Assembly (NCBI RefSeq): GCF_900074915.1
Contig: NZ_LT222319.1
Location: forward strand, 124,001 to 188,000
Source: Pseudomonas cerasi
Lineage (GTDB): Bacteria; Pseudomonadota; Gammaproteobacteria; Pseudomonadales; Pseudomonadaceae
DNA length: 64,000 nucleotides
Direction: 5' to 3'
The notes under the pieces are model-generated. The model did no database searches and was not told the origin of the DNA. It was given only the letters and a program-made list of their open reading frames with translations. Made by a program: the position numbers and the translations under genes. Shown piece by piece: positions 11,878 through 20,624 of this stretch. The number at the start of each line of letters is the position of its first letter. Position 1 is the first letter of the stretch.

Positions 11878-12109
11878 GTCAAATTTTCCTTATTTGATGA
11901 GGTGAAAAGCTAGTTAATGGCTAGATAAATTATTGTGCGATCAGCAGTTGGCTATCGCTATACGCAACCATAGCTCCGTCTTGGCATAGGCCTTAGACTT
12001 TTTTCGACTAGCGTAAAAAATTAACGATGGTATCCAGGAAGCAGTCGTGGTTGATAGGTGCTTTCTTTATAATTATTCAAAATATTTTTTTGGTTTTTAT
12101 AATGATTAA
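11878..12109. other. AT-rich intergenic region
   Basis: About 230 bases before the older IS5-like remnant. It contains runs of T and A near 12065-12105 and nothing else recognisable; it may hold the promoter of the minus-strand gene at 11266-11877. Confidence 0.4.
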
Positions 12110-12573
12110 GGGAACTCTGAAGAAGACTATCAGATTCGACAAGAGTCTAATCGTAACCGCCGAGGGGCCCGATGAAGCAGAGGACCTTTGCCGGTGCCGG
12201 GTATGCTGGTAAGCGCAAGCAAACTCGTAAGGGACGTTTCCTGATTGATCTGGATCAGAACCCTGGAAGGGATTGATCAATCTGATTGAGCCTGGCCGTC
12301 CCGCCTATCCATTAATGGCGATGCTGCGCATTCATTTGATGCAAAACTGGTTCGGCTACAGCGACTCCGATATTTATCGGAATATGAAAGGACACCAGTA
12401 TTTCTTCGGCATGCAAGCGCATGTCGACGAAGATGCCGAGTCGAGTTTAGTACGTGGCCTGGCGGGTACCGCAGCAAGTGTGGCGGGCGTGACTCGCATC
12501 GATCAGTTGAAACCTAGGTCATTGGCGATGCAGTCTAGACCGGCGTGGACAAGCGTGCGAGTCATCAGAATCG

Positions 12574-12577
12574 TTAG
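12574..12577. repeat. Target-site duplication TTAG, left copy
   Basis: TTAG directly outside the left tip of the intact IS5 element, repeated at 13771-13774. Fits the YTAR target preference of the IS5 group. Confidence 0.85.
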
Positions 12578-13770
12578 GGAAGGTCTGAAGTAGGCAGACT
12601 TTTTAACCCTCCCGTTGCTTCAAAGTTTCAAAAAACGTCGTTTCAATCGAAAATCAGACCTTTGCCTCGCCCAACTCCTCTTTTTTCTTCGGACAAGCGC
12701 TTTTTAGCGTCAATTGTCCACATTACAGGCGCACCTCTCCTGTATTCAGCAGTCGTTTTCGCATCATCCACAGATTGGACAGAGCAAATAGCGTGGTCTG
12801 CTGCGCAGTGTTTTTCAGCAGGCCTCGGAAGCGTACTTTCGTATAACCAAACTGGCGTTTGATCACTCGAAACGGATGCTCAACCTTGGCGCGCAGTTGA
12901 GCTTTCGCGTATTCGATTTTGCGACGCATGCGCCCGATCAGACTTTCCTTTGCATGCTTTTTATAACTGCTGGGCCGCGCTGCAATCGACCATATCATTT
13001 GGCGATTTTGATGCTCGGGACGCTTTTCGACACCGGTGTAGCCCGCGTCGCCAGAGACGTAAGTTTCTTCTCCGTGCAGTAACTGGTCGACCTGAGTTAC
13101 GTCAGCTACATTCGCCGCCGTGCCCACCACGCTATGCACCAAACCGGATTCGGCATCGACACCGATGTGCGCTTTCATCCCGAAGAAATATTGATTTCCT
13201 TTCTTCGTCTGGTGCATTTCAGGGTCACGTTTTCCGTCCTCGTTCTTGGTCGAACTCGCCGCATGGATGATCGTTGCATCGACCACGGTGCCCTGGCGCA
13301 GCAACAAACCACGGTCGCCCAAATAGCCATTGATGACCTGCAAAATCCCACCGGCCAGCTCATGTTTCTCCAGCAGTCGGCGGAAATTGAGGATCGTGGT
13401 TTCGTCCGGAATCCGATCCAGGTGCAGTCCTGCAAACTGTCGCAGAATTGTGGTTTCGTAGAGCGATTCTTCCATGGCCGGATCGCTGTAGCCGAACCAG
13501 TTTTGCATCAGATGAACCCGCAACATCGCCATCAACGGATAGGCAGGGCGACCACCTTCGCCCTTTGGATAGTGTGGCTCGATCAGTTTGACCAAGCCAT
13601 TCCAGGGCACGACCTGATCCATCTCGATCAGGAAGCGTTCACGGCGGGTTTGTTTGCGTTTGCCAGCGTATTCGGCGTCAGCGAAGGACATCTGCTTCAT
13701 CGGGACTCAACCGTTCAGTGCTTGGGACTGGCGTATTTCACCAGATTTGGAAGTCTTTTTCAGAGTTTCC
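12578..13770 (-). mobile_element. Intact IS5-family insertion sequence, 1193 bp
   Basis: Imperfect terminal repeats: left GGAAGGTCTGAAGTAG, right (inward) GGAAACTCTGAAAAAG. The element is flanked by the 4-bp duplication TTAG and encodes one full-length transposase on the minus strand. Size and duplication length are normal for IS5. It lies inside the transposase remnant of a related, older element: aligning the flanks without the insert restores continuity with the IS5 transposase DNA. Confidence 0.92.
12723..13700 (-). CDS. IS5-family transposase
   Basis: A 325-residue DDE transposase of the same length and layout as the E. coli IS5 enzyme. Recognisable blocks: KRKQTRRERFL near residue 15, PLMAMLRVHLMQNWFGYSD near 55-75, the first catalytic region GTVVDATIIHA near 140, QTKKGNQYFFGMKAHIGVD near 165-185, a central SGDAGYTGVEK, and the C-terminal KVEHPFRVIKRQFG. 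No frameshift or stop, so probably functional. Confidence 0.95.
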   Translation of the reverse strand: MKQMSFADAEYAGKRKQTRRERFLIEMDQVVPWNGLVKLIEPHYPKGEGGRPAYPLMAMLRVHLMQNWFGYSDPAMEESLYETTILRQFAGLHLDRIPDETTILNFRRLLEKHELAGGILQVINGYLGDRGLLLRQGTVVDATIIHAASSTKNEDGKRDPEMHQTKKGNQYFFGMKAHIGVDAESGLVHSVVGTAANVADVTQVDQLLHGEETYVSGDAGYTGVEKRPEHQNRQMIWSIAARPSSYKKHAKESLIGRMRRKIEYAKAQLRAKVEHPFRVIKRQFGYTKVRFRGLLKNTAQQTTLFALSNLWMMRKRLLNTGEVRL

Positions 13771-14235
13771 TTAGATAATCTGGTCTATCGCTGTACGCCC
13801 GAGCAGTTAAAAACATGGCAAGAAAAGTTTGATCGCACGCGTGCGTCGCAAGATTTAGTACGCGAAAGCCCAGGTTTGGGCAAAGGTTGAACATCCATTT
13901 CGTATGATCAAGCGCCAGTTTGGTTATATAAAGATGCGGTCTGAAGGGCTGGTCAAAAACACAGCACAATAGGCCATGCTATTTACCCTACCGAACCTCT
14001 AGCTGCTGGCCATGGGAGAGGTGCGCCTGCAAAGCGGGGAAACGTCTCGGAAAGTTGCTATTGGCTGGTAGGCGCCGCCCCGCTACAGCCTGAAACAGCC
14101 CACTCTCGGAGTTTGCGGAAGCGCAGTCGTGAGGGCGCTGTAAAGCAATTTCAAAAAAACACCTCAAGCACCAGCCCAACGAGTAAAGTACCGCCGCCCG
14201 AGACGTGGATCCGGGTTTTTCCATGGAGTTTTATC

Positions 14236-14571
14236 TTGAAGTCAGTTAGTAAAGTTGTCGCCGCAGCAGTATGTGGTCTGGTTCTGGCGGGTTGCACCGG
14301 CACCCCTATGAAAACCCCGCAATACGACAGCAGCCAATACACCGTCGTAGGTCACAGTGAAGCAAGCGCCACCGGCCTGATGCTGTTCGGTCTGATCCCG
14401 ATTCGTCAGAACGACCGTTTCGTTCGTGCGCAGAACAGCGCTATTCAGGCCAAGGGTGGCGATGCGCTGATCAATACCCAAGTGCAGGAGAAGTGGTTCT
14501 GGGCCTGGGTCCTGAACGGCTACACCACTACCGTTTCTGGTGACGTGATCAAGCTGAAAACGGCTAAATAA
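14236..14571 (+). CDS. Small lipoprotein
   Basis: A TTG start at 14236 is chosen because GGAG lies 7 bases upstream and it gives a compact lipoprotein signal: KSVSKVVAAAV then LVLAGC at about residues 14-19, with the lipidated Cys. The mature part (about 93 residues) has an alternating pattern with VVGHSEASATGLMLFGLIPI and QNSAIQAKGGDALINTQVQ, typical of small conserved lipoproteins that recur in Pseudomonas. Exact role unknown; probably anchored in the outer membrane. A terminator follows directly. The frame is open upstream to 14113, but that part overlaps the decayed element region and lacks a ribosome site. Confidence 0.8.
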   Translation: MKSVSKVVAAAVCGLVLAGCTGTPMKTPQYDSSQYTVVGHSEASATGLMLFGLIPIRQNDRFVRAQNSAIQAKGGDALINTQVQEKWFWAWVLNGYTTTVSGDVIKLKTAK

Positions 14572-14588
14572 GCACTGCCCGATTTCAG

Positions 14589-14611
14589 AAAGCCCGGTTC
14601 GCCGGGCTTTT
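14589..14611 (+). terminator. Rho-independent terminator of the lipoprotein gene
   Basis: AAAGCCCGG, loop TTCG, CCGGGCTTTT. A short tetraloop hairpin with a T run, 18 bases after the stop codon. Confidence 0.85.
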
Positions 14612-14728
14612 CTGTTTCTGGCGATTGGCGGATGCGCTGTCGAGCGATGGAGTAAGCGCTGACATGCATCGTTACCAACCGCCAAAAGGTTTAGCATTCA
14701 GCCCACTTTCGGATGTGAAGTTTTCTGC

Positions 14729-15493
14729 ATGACGGCCTTCTACCTCAAGTTACTCATCACCCCCGCGCTGATGCTGGCCATTTCATTGGCGGCAAAGCGC
14801 TGGGGCACCGGCGTGGCAGGGCTGCTTTCCGGCCTGCCGATGACCTCGGCGCTGGTCATGCTGTTTCTCAGCCTTGAGCAAGGCACTGCATTCGCCTCGA
14901 TGGCGGTGCCCGGCGCATTGGCCGGGCTGGCGGCGATTCAGGCGACTTATCTGTTTTATTTTCTGGCCACTCGACGCGTTTCAGCGTTGGCTGGATGCAC
15001 CTTGGCGCTCGCCGTGTATGGCGCGACGGCCTTTGTGGTGAACCTGTCGGGCTTACTGGCGCTGTCGATCATTGTCACGCTGCTGATGGTTGGGTTGATC
15101 GTCGTTGCCACCTCGAAACAGGCTCCGCCGGACGTAGCGTCGTACGTTGCAATGCCGCGCTGGGTCATCCCGATGCGAATGCTGACCGCCACCCTTCTGC
15201 TGCTGGCGATTACCGCAAGCGCTACTTGGCTCGGGCCGGTGGTCAGTGGGCTGCTGGCACCGATCCCGGTGATCGCCTGGCCGCTTGCAGTGTTCGTCCA
15301 CGTTCAAGGCGGGCGTTATGAACTGGCGGCGATAATCCGCGGCAATGCTATTGGCGCCGTTGGGGTGGTGAGTTTCTACCTGACCCTCAGGTATTCCATA
15401 GTGCAATGGGGCGCGCTTCTGTCTATCGCGGCTGCCGTTTTGCTGGCTGTTGTGGTGACGGCTGGGTTGGCGCGGTTGTTGGCGAAGCGTTAG
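14729..15493 (+). CDS. Multi-spanning inner-membrane protein
   Basis: 254 residues with about eight hydrophobic segments and few charges, so an integral inner-membrane protein. Segments start at about residues 5, 28, 50, 80, 105, 150, 185 and 225; a short positively charged loop (ATSKQAPPD) separates the halves, suggesting two related four-helix units. No transporter motif is firm enough to name a substrate. It is preceded by an independent start region after the lipoprotein terminator and followed by a short-chain dehydrogenase gene 58 bases on. Confidence 0.75.
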   Translation: MTAFYLKLLITPALMLAISLAAKRWGTGVAGLLSGLPMTSALVMLFLSLEQGTAFASMAVPGALAGLAAIQATYLFYFLATRRVSALAGCTLALAVYGATAFVVNLSGLLALSIIVTLLMVGLIVVATSKQAPPDVASYVAMPRWVIPMRMLTATLLLLAITASATWLGPVVSGLLAPIPVIAWPLAVFVHVQGGRYELAAIIRGNAIGAVGVVSFYLTLRYSIVQWGALLSIAAAVLLAVVVTAGLARLLAKR

Positions 15494-15551
15494 GGCTATA
15501 GTTGCCCCACAGAAGTCAAAAACACTTCAACCATGCTCCTCAAGGTGCCTT

Positions 15552-16322
15552 ATGAGTTTGATACCCGAACTGAACAGCGAGGCCAACGTGCTGATATGCG
15601 GAGCCAGCCGAGGTATTGGCTTGGCACTGTGCGCAGCGTTGCTTGCTCGCGATGATGTAGCTCAGGTATGGGCGGTCGCGCGCAAAGCCAGCACTTCCAC
15701 TGAGCTGGCAACGCTTGCGGAGCGATATGGCCAACGCATCAAACGCGTCGACTGCGACGCGCGCAATGAACAATCCCTCGAAGCGCTCGTGAGCGAGACG
15801 CTTGAGGGATGTGAGCATCTGCACCTCGTCATCAGTACGCTAGGCATTCTTCATCAGGACGGCGCAAAAGCAGAAAAGGGCTTGGCACAACTGACACTTG
15901 CGAGCCTGCAAGCCAGTTTCGCGACCAACACCTTTGCACCGATCCTGCTGCTCAAACACCTACTCCCGTTATTGCGCAAACAACCTTCTACCTTCGCGGC
16001 GCTCTCCGCGAGGGTTGGCTCTATTGGCGATAACCGGCTGGGTGGCTGGTACAGCTACAGAGCCAGCAAAGCAGCGCTCAACCAGTTGCTGCACACGGCC
16101 AGTATCGAGTTGAAACGCCTTAACCCGGCCTCTACTGTCCTGGCTATACACCCAGGCACGACCGACACAGAGCTGTCTCAGCCATTCCAGGCGAACGTGC
16201 CCGAAGGCCAACTGTTCGAACCGGCGTTTTCAGCGGATCGCATCATTGAGGTGCTAGGCGCACATGGACCGGCCGACAGCGGGACCTTTTGGGATTGGAA
16301 CGATAAGCCGATTGTTTGGTGA
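15552..16322 (+). CDS. Short-chain dehydrogenase/reductase (SDR)
   Basis: 256 residues, a classical-type SDR. The NAD(P)-binding motif is GASRGIG at about 17-23, a catalytic Tyr-x3-Lys is in YSYRASKAALNQ near 160-170, and a conserved Ser precedes it in LSARVGSIGD. It resembles the CsgA/C-factor-like branch used on various carbonyl substrates, so the substrate cannot be given. The end HPGTTDTELSQPFQANVPEG is typical of this branch. Probably cytoplasmic. The start has a weak AAGG box 7 bases upstream. Confidence 0.9.
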   Translation: MSLIPELNSEANVLICGASRGIGLALCAALLARDDVAQVWAVARKASTSTELATLAERYGQRIKRVDCDARNEQSLEALVSETLEGCEHLHLVISTLGILHQDGAKAEKGLAQLTLASLQASFATNTFAPILLLKHLLPLLRKQPSTFAALSARVGSIGDNRLGGWYSYRASKAALNQLLHTASIELKRLNPASTVLAIHPGTTDTELSQPFQANVPEGQLFEPAFSADRIIEVLGAHGPADSGTFWDWNDKPIVW

Positions 16323-16347
16323 CTTGTTTCACTCACCAGGGCAATGC

Positions 16348-16812
16348 ATGAGCCAAGTGGAAATTCGACACATCACCCATCTCCCCCCGCAAATTCTTGC
16401 GCTAGAGAAAGAGGCGGTTGGAGAGGGTTTCAGGTTTGTTACCCGCCTGATTGCCGAGTGGCACTCCGGGGCAAATCGCTTCGATGCCCCCGGCGAATGT
16501 TTTATGGCAGCGTATTTGAACCAGCAACTGATAGGCATCGGAGGCCTTTCAGTTGATCCATACGTCAAAACGAACACGGCAAGGCTACGACGCGTTTACG
16601 TCAGCGCTTCGTCAAGAGGGCACCACGTGGGGCGGACACTGGTAAAGGCGCTGGTTGCGCATGCAGCTCTGCGCTTTAAAAACGTGCGCCTCACCACCGA
16701 TACCTCTGCAGGCGACGCGTTTTATCTGGAGTGTGGATTTTTGCGAATAGATCATGACGATGCCACCCACTCCATGTGCTTGAGCCCCATAGCGAGAACT
16801 ATCGACGTATGA
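16348..16812 (+). CDS. GNAT family N-acetyltransferase
   Basis: 154 residues with a GNAT acyl-CoA-binding core: the beta4/alpha3 motif RRVYVSASSRGHHVGRTLV (Q/R-x2-G-x-G/A type) near 85-103, followed by VRLTTDTSAGDAFYLECGFL, the usual end of the fold. The start ATG 16348 has AGGG 8 bases upstream; the longer upstream open frame has none. Its last codon overlaps the next gene by ATGA, so the two are translated together. Substrate unknown. Confidence 0.85.
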   Translation: MSQVEIRHITHLPPQILALEKEAVGEGFRFVTRLIAEWHSGANRFDAPGECFMAAYLNQQLIGIGGLSVDPYVKTNTARLRRVYVSASSRGHHVGRTLVKALVAHAALRFKNVRLTTDTSAGDAFYLECGFLRIDHDDATHSMCLSPIARTIDV

Positions 16813-17528
16813 ATTTGGCCCGCGAAAACATCCGAGAGTTTCTTATCAATGGCGTCGTTGTGGGTGATCTTCTTTTACCCACGCACTATGCAGAACTGGA
16901 TCATCTTGATGATTTTCAGGCTGGCTTTCGGACACATGGGAATACCGGTGTAAGCCTGGTATCCGATACTGAAGGCGAATGGAATCCAGACTGGTATGTC
17001 CTTGCAATGACCGGGCTGGACGACCCGGTTTTTATTGCAGCGACCGAAGCTCCAAGCGGCTATCCCGTCTATACCGCAGCCCACGGAGCAGGTCGGTGGG
17101 ACGCAATACGGATAGCGCCGAGCCTTGTGGCGTTTCGCCGTTTGCTCGAAGCATTGGCAGAAGTGAATGATGACATCATCGAATTCAGTCGCTTGATCAT
17201 GGCCGAGATCGGCTCTGCGAATCAGTACTGGCGTGAAGTAATCGATGCGCGCCAGGAAGCAGAGCTCCTGGAGCAATCGCCCGCTGAAGTCAGTGCCTAT
17301 GACCCGGCTGATTTTGAAAGCGGCGACTTGATCGTTACTGCCCTGGGCCTTCATAAGCTCAAGGTTATTCAGCTAGTCAGCAAAGGGAGCGAGTTGTCAT
17401 TGAAGGAAGCACTGGCACTTGCCGACGCGTCTGAATTCAACGCCAGAAGCGGTACAAGACGTCAACTGCGCCAATTGCGCGACCAACTGGAAGCCTTCGG
17501 CGCAACAGTCGAATTCCGGCCCGATTGA
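16809..17528 (+). CDS. SUKH-like (SMI1/KNR4) protein with L7/L12-like C-terminal domain
   Basis: 239 residues from the ATG that overlaps the stop of the GNAT gene (ATGA). Residues 15-130 have the SUKH/SMI1-KNR4 pattern: a YAELDHLDDFQAGF start, a LDDPVFIAATE block, then PVYTAAHGAGRW and IAPSLVAFRRLLE. The C-terminal 65 residues (LIVTALGLHKLKVIQLV to ATVEFRPD) have the LKEAL...GA-VE layout of the ribosomal protein L7/L12 C-terminal fold. SUKH proteins often serve as immunity proteins against toxins, but no toxin gene is adjacent here. The combination of the two folds is noteworthy. Confidence 0.65.
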   Translation: MNLARENIREFLINGVVVGDLLLPTHYAELDHLDDFQAGFRTHGNTGVSLVSDTEGEWNPDWYVLAMTGLDDPVFIAATEAPSGYPVYTAAHGAGRWDAIRIAPSLVAFRRLLEALAEVNDDIIEFSRLIMAEIGSANQYWREVIDARQEAELLEQSPAEVSAYDPADFESGDLIVTALGLHKLKVIQLVSKGSELSLKEALALADASEFNARSGTRRQLRQLRDQLEAFGATVEFRPD

Positions 17529-17612
17529 CGGCTGAGCGCATACCCAATTTGTCATTGGTAGATCGTACTCGACCAGAAGCAGCGCATCGAGCAGCGCCGT
17601 GTTGCCAAGTAA

Positions 17613-18119
17613 ATTAATAACGAGTGTAATTGCGCCCTACCTCCCTTCCGGTCCACTCATATACAGCTCAGCGGACTCACCCTTGATCGAATCAACCGGC
17701 CAGGTTATTCATTGGGCGGGTGTACCGTTACAGAGCGTAGCTACCTGGATTTCCGAATCGACGGGTGTTCGGTCCTGGATATGCTTACGAGCGCTGACGG
17801 TGGTCATTCGGATTTCATGACCCCCTTTGCCAGTGGTTTTGCCCAACAAAACCAAGCATTCGTCGCCGATCTCCTATGCTGGGATCTACCTGAAGGACGG
17901 GCTGCCCGAGTCATTATTTACATCTGCCCAGAGTGCGCGGACATTGGATGCGGAGCCTATTCTGTAGAAGTTGAAAGGAGCGATACCGGCATCGTCTGGG
18001 ATTCATTTGCGTATGAAAACGGATATGAATCCCCTCGTCCAATCAGCGGTATTGGCCCATTTGTGTTCGATTCAGATGAGTACAGGCGGATCATCATCGA
18101 AGCGCCGGTACTGTGCTAA
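17613..18119 (+). CDS. Conserved-looking Cys-rich protein with no canonical start
   Basis: The protein-like frame runs from after the TAA at 17610-17612 to TAA at 18119. Its first canonical-type initiator is TTG at 17712, which would give 135 residues, but upstream codons read NNECNCALPPFRSTHIQLSG and look like real protein. The first codon after the stop is ATT, 3 bases behind AAG. So the gene may use ATT as start (rare), or its ATG was lost. Later part: an ICPECADIGCGAY motif with two CxxC-like pairs near residues 110-118, and WDSFAYENGYE, FVFDSDEY. Function unknown; the Cys pairs suggest metal binding. Confidence 0.55.
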   Translation: MNNECNCALPPFRSTHIQLSGLTLDRINRPGYSLGGCTVTERSYLDFRIDGCSVLDMLTSADGGHSDFMTPFASGFAQQNQAFVADLLCWDLPEGRAARVIIYICPECADIGCGAYSVEVERSDTGIVWDSFAYENGYESPRPISGIGPFVFDSDEYRRIIIEAPVLC

Positions 18120-18244
18120 GCAACCTCGACCAGATCCAAATTCGAACTGCTGAATCGCCGTACTGTCGAGGTTCTGCTATCAGTCCCTGGCAACTGCACA
18201 TGCCTTGAGCGAAACTTCGGTGCATTAGCCGCCCAGGAACGGAC

Positions 18245-18775
18245 ATGGCACTGACCAGCAAGATCACTCCCTACACTCCGGCGTGGCCTGCCCGATTTCT
18301 GGCAGACAAGCCATTAATCGCTTCTGCTTTTGGCGATGAACTGATTGCCATACACCACGTTGGAAGCACCGCTGTTCCAGGGCTCGCGGCGAAGCCCGAG
18401 ATCGATGTGCTCATCGAGGTTAACGATCATCGCCATGCCTCGGCGCGAGACGAGGTGTTAATGGGTTTGGGATATGTACGAGGAAATGATCTATCGGAAG
18501 GGCATCATTTCTATCGGCGTAACGTGGCTGGTATTCGCACGCACAAGCTTCACGCTTGTACCCGTGACCACCTTACGATCACCCAGATGTTGGGGTTCAG
18601 AGATTTGCTTAGGCGCGAGCCCTCGGTGCGCCTGCAGTATGAAGCGCTGAAGCTTCAGCTGGAGTCGAGCAATACCGGTGGGATGGCGGAGTATCTGGAG
18701 AAAAAGTCTCCGTTCATTATCGCGGCGCTACTTTATGCCGGTATATCCATTCGTGAACGACCGATGGGCTGCTAA
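18245..18775 (+). CDS. GrpB family protein (nucleotidyltransferase fold)
   Basis: 176 residues matching the GrpB/UPF0157 family: YTPAWPARFLADK near the start, then the family signature IHHVGSTAVPGLAAKPEIDVLIEV near 39-62, which holds the GS and DxD-like acidic residues of the polymerase-beta fold, and RNVAGIRTHKLHAC further on. Biochemical role is not established. Stand-alone gene with its own start region; GGAACGG lies 5 bases before the ATG. Confidence 0.92.
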   Translation: MALTSKITPYTPAWPARFLADKPLIASAFGDELIAIHHVGSTAVPGLAAKPEIDVLIEVNDHRHASARDEVLMGLGYVRGNDLSEGHHFYRRNVAGIRTHKLHACTRDHLTITQMLGFRDLLRREPSVRLQYEALKLQLESSNTGGMAEYLEKKSPFIIAALLYAGISIRERPMGC

Positions 18776-18922
18776 GCGACATGGGTAGCAACTGTCCGCT
18801 CCGGGTCGATTGCTGTCACATGTAGACTGAGTAGATATCAACCCTGACCCTATTCGCCGTCATCGAACCGCTGGGGTAAGCTTCGCGCCAGAGGCTTCAA
18901 CCACCAAGGAGAATAAACGGAG

Positions 18923-19339
18923 ATGGGCTTGTTCAGTCGATTGTTCGGCGATCGCTTCACACAACCTCCACCCGATGAACCACGGTTGAGCGATGCCGTG
19001 ATTATGCGTGAGCTTTATCCATTCGGTGCGCAACTGAAAACGTTCACCCAGGCCCTGTTGGCGCGGCTGCCTGAAAAGGAACGTGCGCGTCTCGTGAGAA
19101 GGGTGTCGCGCTATTACAACCTAGGTGAAGACCCGGCCACCGCGTTGGTCAGTGGTCTTTTGGACGCTGAGAAAGGCCAGTTACTCAATAATCTGGTTCT
19201 CATGGCCGTGGACGTGCACGGCTTCGATGATTTCAAGTACCTCGCACCGAAACTGATTGAAGCCAGCGGCATTGACCAGGTTTATGCCTACAAGCTGGAA
19301 GAGACGCCATCATTGAGCAAGATTGCGTCGAAAACCTGA
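18923..19339 (+). CDS. Uncharacterised small protein
   Basis: 138 residues starting MGLFSRLFGDRF, an amphipathic start common to small peripheral proteins, with a proline-rich linker and then a helical domain (AVIMRELYPFGAQLKTFTQALLARLP to about residue 75). Start is supported by AAGGAG 15 bases and GGAG 2 bases upstream. No family recognised. Converges on the minus-strand membrane protein gene. Confidence 0.6.
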   Translation: MGLFSRLFGDRFTQPPPDEPRLSDAVIMRELYPFGAQLKTFTQALLARLPEKERARLVRRVSRYYNLGEDPATALVSGLLDAEKGQLLNNLVLMAVDVHGFDDFKYLAPKLIEASGIDQVYAYKLEETPSLSKIASKT

Positions 19340-19432
19340 TAGCGCTGGCTAAGCAGGCTGGCATCAACGCACGGCTCGATCCCTTTTGAGACACGTTGGC
19401 TGACCGCTATCGGCCAAAAGCAGGCATTCTGG

Positions 19433-19804
19433 TCACAACCCCGTGAAACACGAAAACCAAGGTAAAGCAGCGTCACTGCTATGCCCTTTGTACTCTGCTT
19501 GTCCTCGAAGATCATGCATACAAAAAGACAAACTGATTGTGGCTGGAATAGACAGAACGTTGAGCATCCAGAGAAAGACATTGCTGGATTCAAACCATAA
19601 CAAGGCGGCAATGTTAATGACCACAAGGACGATTATCACGATATTGCATTTGAGGTGCTGACGCCTGAAGGAGGCAAAGCTATCCCAGTCATAAATCAGC
19701 CACGTATGAGAAAAGACTCCGCATTCGGGGCACTTATGGGTGGGTGGCACCCTGATAGGGATATGGCCACAGCTGGGGCATCGAAACTTGGCAGCGTTAT
19801 CCAC
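19433..19804 (-). CDS. Zinc-ribbon membrane protein
   Basis: 123 residues. The N-terminus carries two CxxC knuckles (FRCPSCGH at about 7-14 and HKCPECGV at about 23-30), a zinc ribbon. Two hydrophobic segments follow: IVIIVLVVINIAALLWF near 54-70 and LWMLNVLSIPATISLSF near 78-94. So a small inner-membrane protein with a cytoplasmic ribbon. Function unknown; two other zinc-ribbon membrane proteins lie downstream on the plus strand. Confidence 0.75.
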   Translation of the reverse strand: MDNAAKFRCPSCGHIPIRVPPTHKCPECGVFSHTWLIYDWDSFASFRRQHLKCNIVIIVLVVINIAALLWFESSNVFLWMLNVLSIPATISLSFCMHDLRGQAEYKGHSSDAALPWFSCFTGL

Positions 19805-20251
19805 TGTTGGATTATGTTCCTGATTACGTTTTCTGGGCGGCTGATTTTATCCTAGCACTATTGGCTAGAGGGACGCATGCGCCGATTTCTGCCGATGGTG
19901 GCCGGCAGCTTAGGCCTAAAGCTGCCTGATCAAGCATTGACCAGACGCATGAAGTGGGTGACATGGACATCTTCTACTTGCGTGAAGCCGCAGCGCGATT
20001 GAAAAGCGTCTTTTCCAGAAGTATCGGTAGAGGACTCACGTTCTGAAAGTGTTTCAGCCCTCGCCCATCGCCACGGAAGCGATCAAACCAACGTAAATAA
20101 CTGACTGCAAAACACCTAAAAACGTCGTACAGTCGCCAAATCTATAAATAAAGCTAACTAATTCTTGGCAATACAAACCTTTTAAACCAGAATTTGCGGG
20201 CGTTCAGGCGCATTCTGGTGGTCTGAAAGCTACTCGATATAAGGAAATAAA
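19805..20251. other. Intergenic region upstream of the twin zinc-ribbon genes
   Basis: About 450 bases without a credible gene. An AT-rich segment at about 20130-20190 is a reasonable promoter area for the plus-strand gene at 20252. Nothing else recognisable was seen. Confidence 0.4.
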
Positions 20252-20608
20252 ATGGCGATGGTCTTCTGTCGTGGCTGCGCAAAGGAAATACATGAAACGG
20301 CACTCAACTGCCCGCAATGTGGCGCCAGTCAGGTCTCAGCAACTCCCGCGCAACAGCTACAACAAACTGGCTCTCCGTGGATGGCTATCGTCTCTCTGGT
20401 GCTGGGCATCCTCTGCTCGCTGGCGCTGTTCGACGATGGTGAATGGGATCTGGATACCGTCGTCGGGCTCGGCATGTGCTCGATAGCCGGACTGGTTCTG
20501 GGCGTCATCAGCATCAACAAAAAGTTGCCTGGCAACGGAATAGCGATAGCAGGCACTGTCTTGTCAGCAGTATCGCTGCTGATATTTTTTGGATTAATAG
20601 CTAACTGA
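20252..20608 (+). CDS. Zinc-ribbon membrane protein, DUF4190-like
   Basis: 118 residues. The N-terminal ribbon VFCRGCAKEI...NCPQCGAS (two CxxC pairs, about residues 6-24) is followed by a short Gln-rich linker and a hydrophobic body: WMAIVSLVLGILCSLALF near 43-60, then VVGLGMCSIAGLVLGVISINKK, then IAIAGTVLSAVSLLIFFGLIA. This resembles DUF4190-type proteins. ATG 20252 has AAGGA 6 bases upstream. The next gene has an almost identical ribbon and starts 17 bases after this stop, so they form a pair, probably one transcript. Confidence 0.8.
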   Translation: MAMVFCRGCAKEIHETALNCPQCGASQVSATPAQQLQQTGSPWMAIVSLVLGILCSLALFDDGEWDLDTVVGLGMCSIAGLVLGVISINKKLPGNGIAIAGTVLSAVSLLIFFGLIAN

Positions 20609-20624
20609 TTTAGGGAAGAATGAG

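Larger units (their letters stand above)
12110..14027 (+). mobile_element. Decayed IS5-family element, host of a nested insertion
   Basis: The left tip GGGAACTCTGAAGAAGAC (about 12110) resembles the right tip of the intact IS5 element at 12578-13770. From about 12173 it encodes MKQRTFAGAGYAGKRKQTR, close to the start of the intact transposase, then RPAYPLMAMLRIHLMQNWFGY, then jumps to a KGHQYFFGMQAHVDEDAES block: roughly 115 codons are deleted, and frameshifts are present. After the nested element the C-terminal part resumes at 13775 ([17 protein letters not shown]) with several stops up to GEVRL near 14025. The right tip was not found. It is a non-functional relative in opposite orientation to the intact copy. 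Confidence 0.8.
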
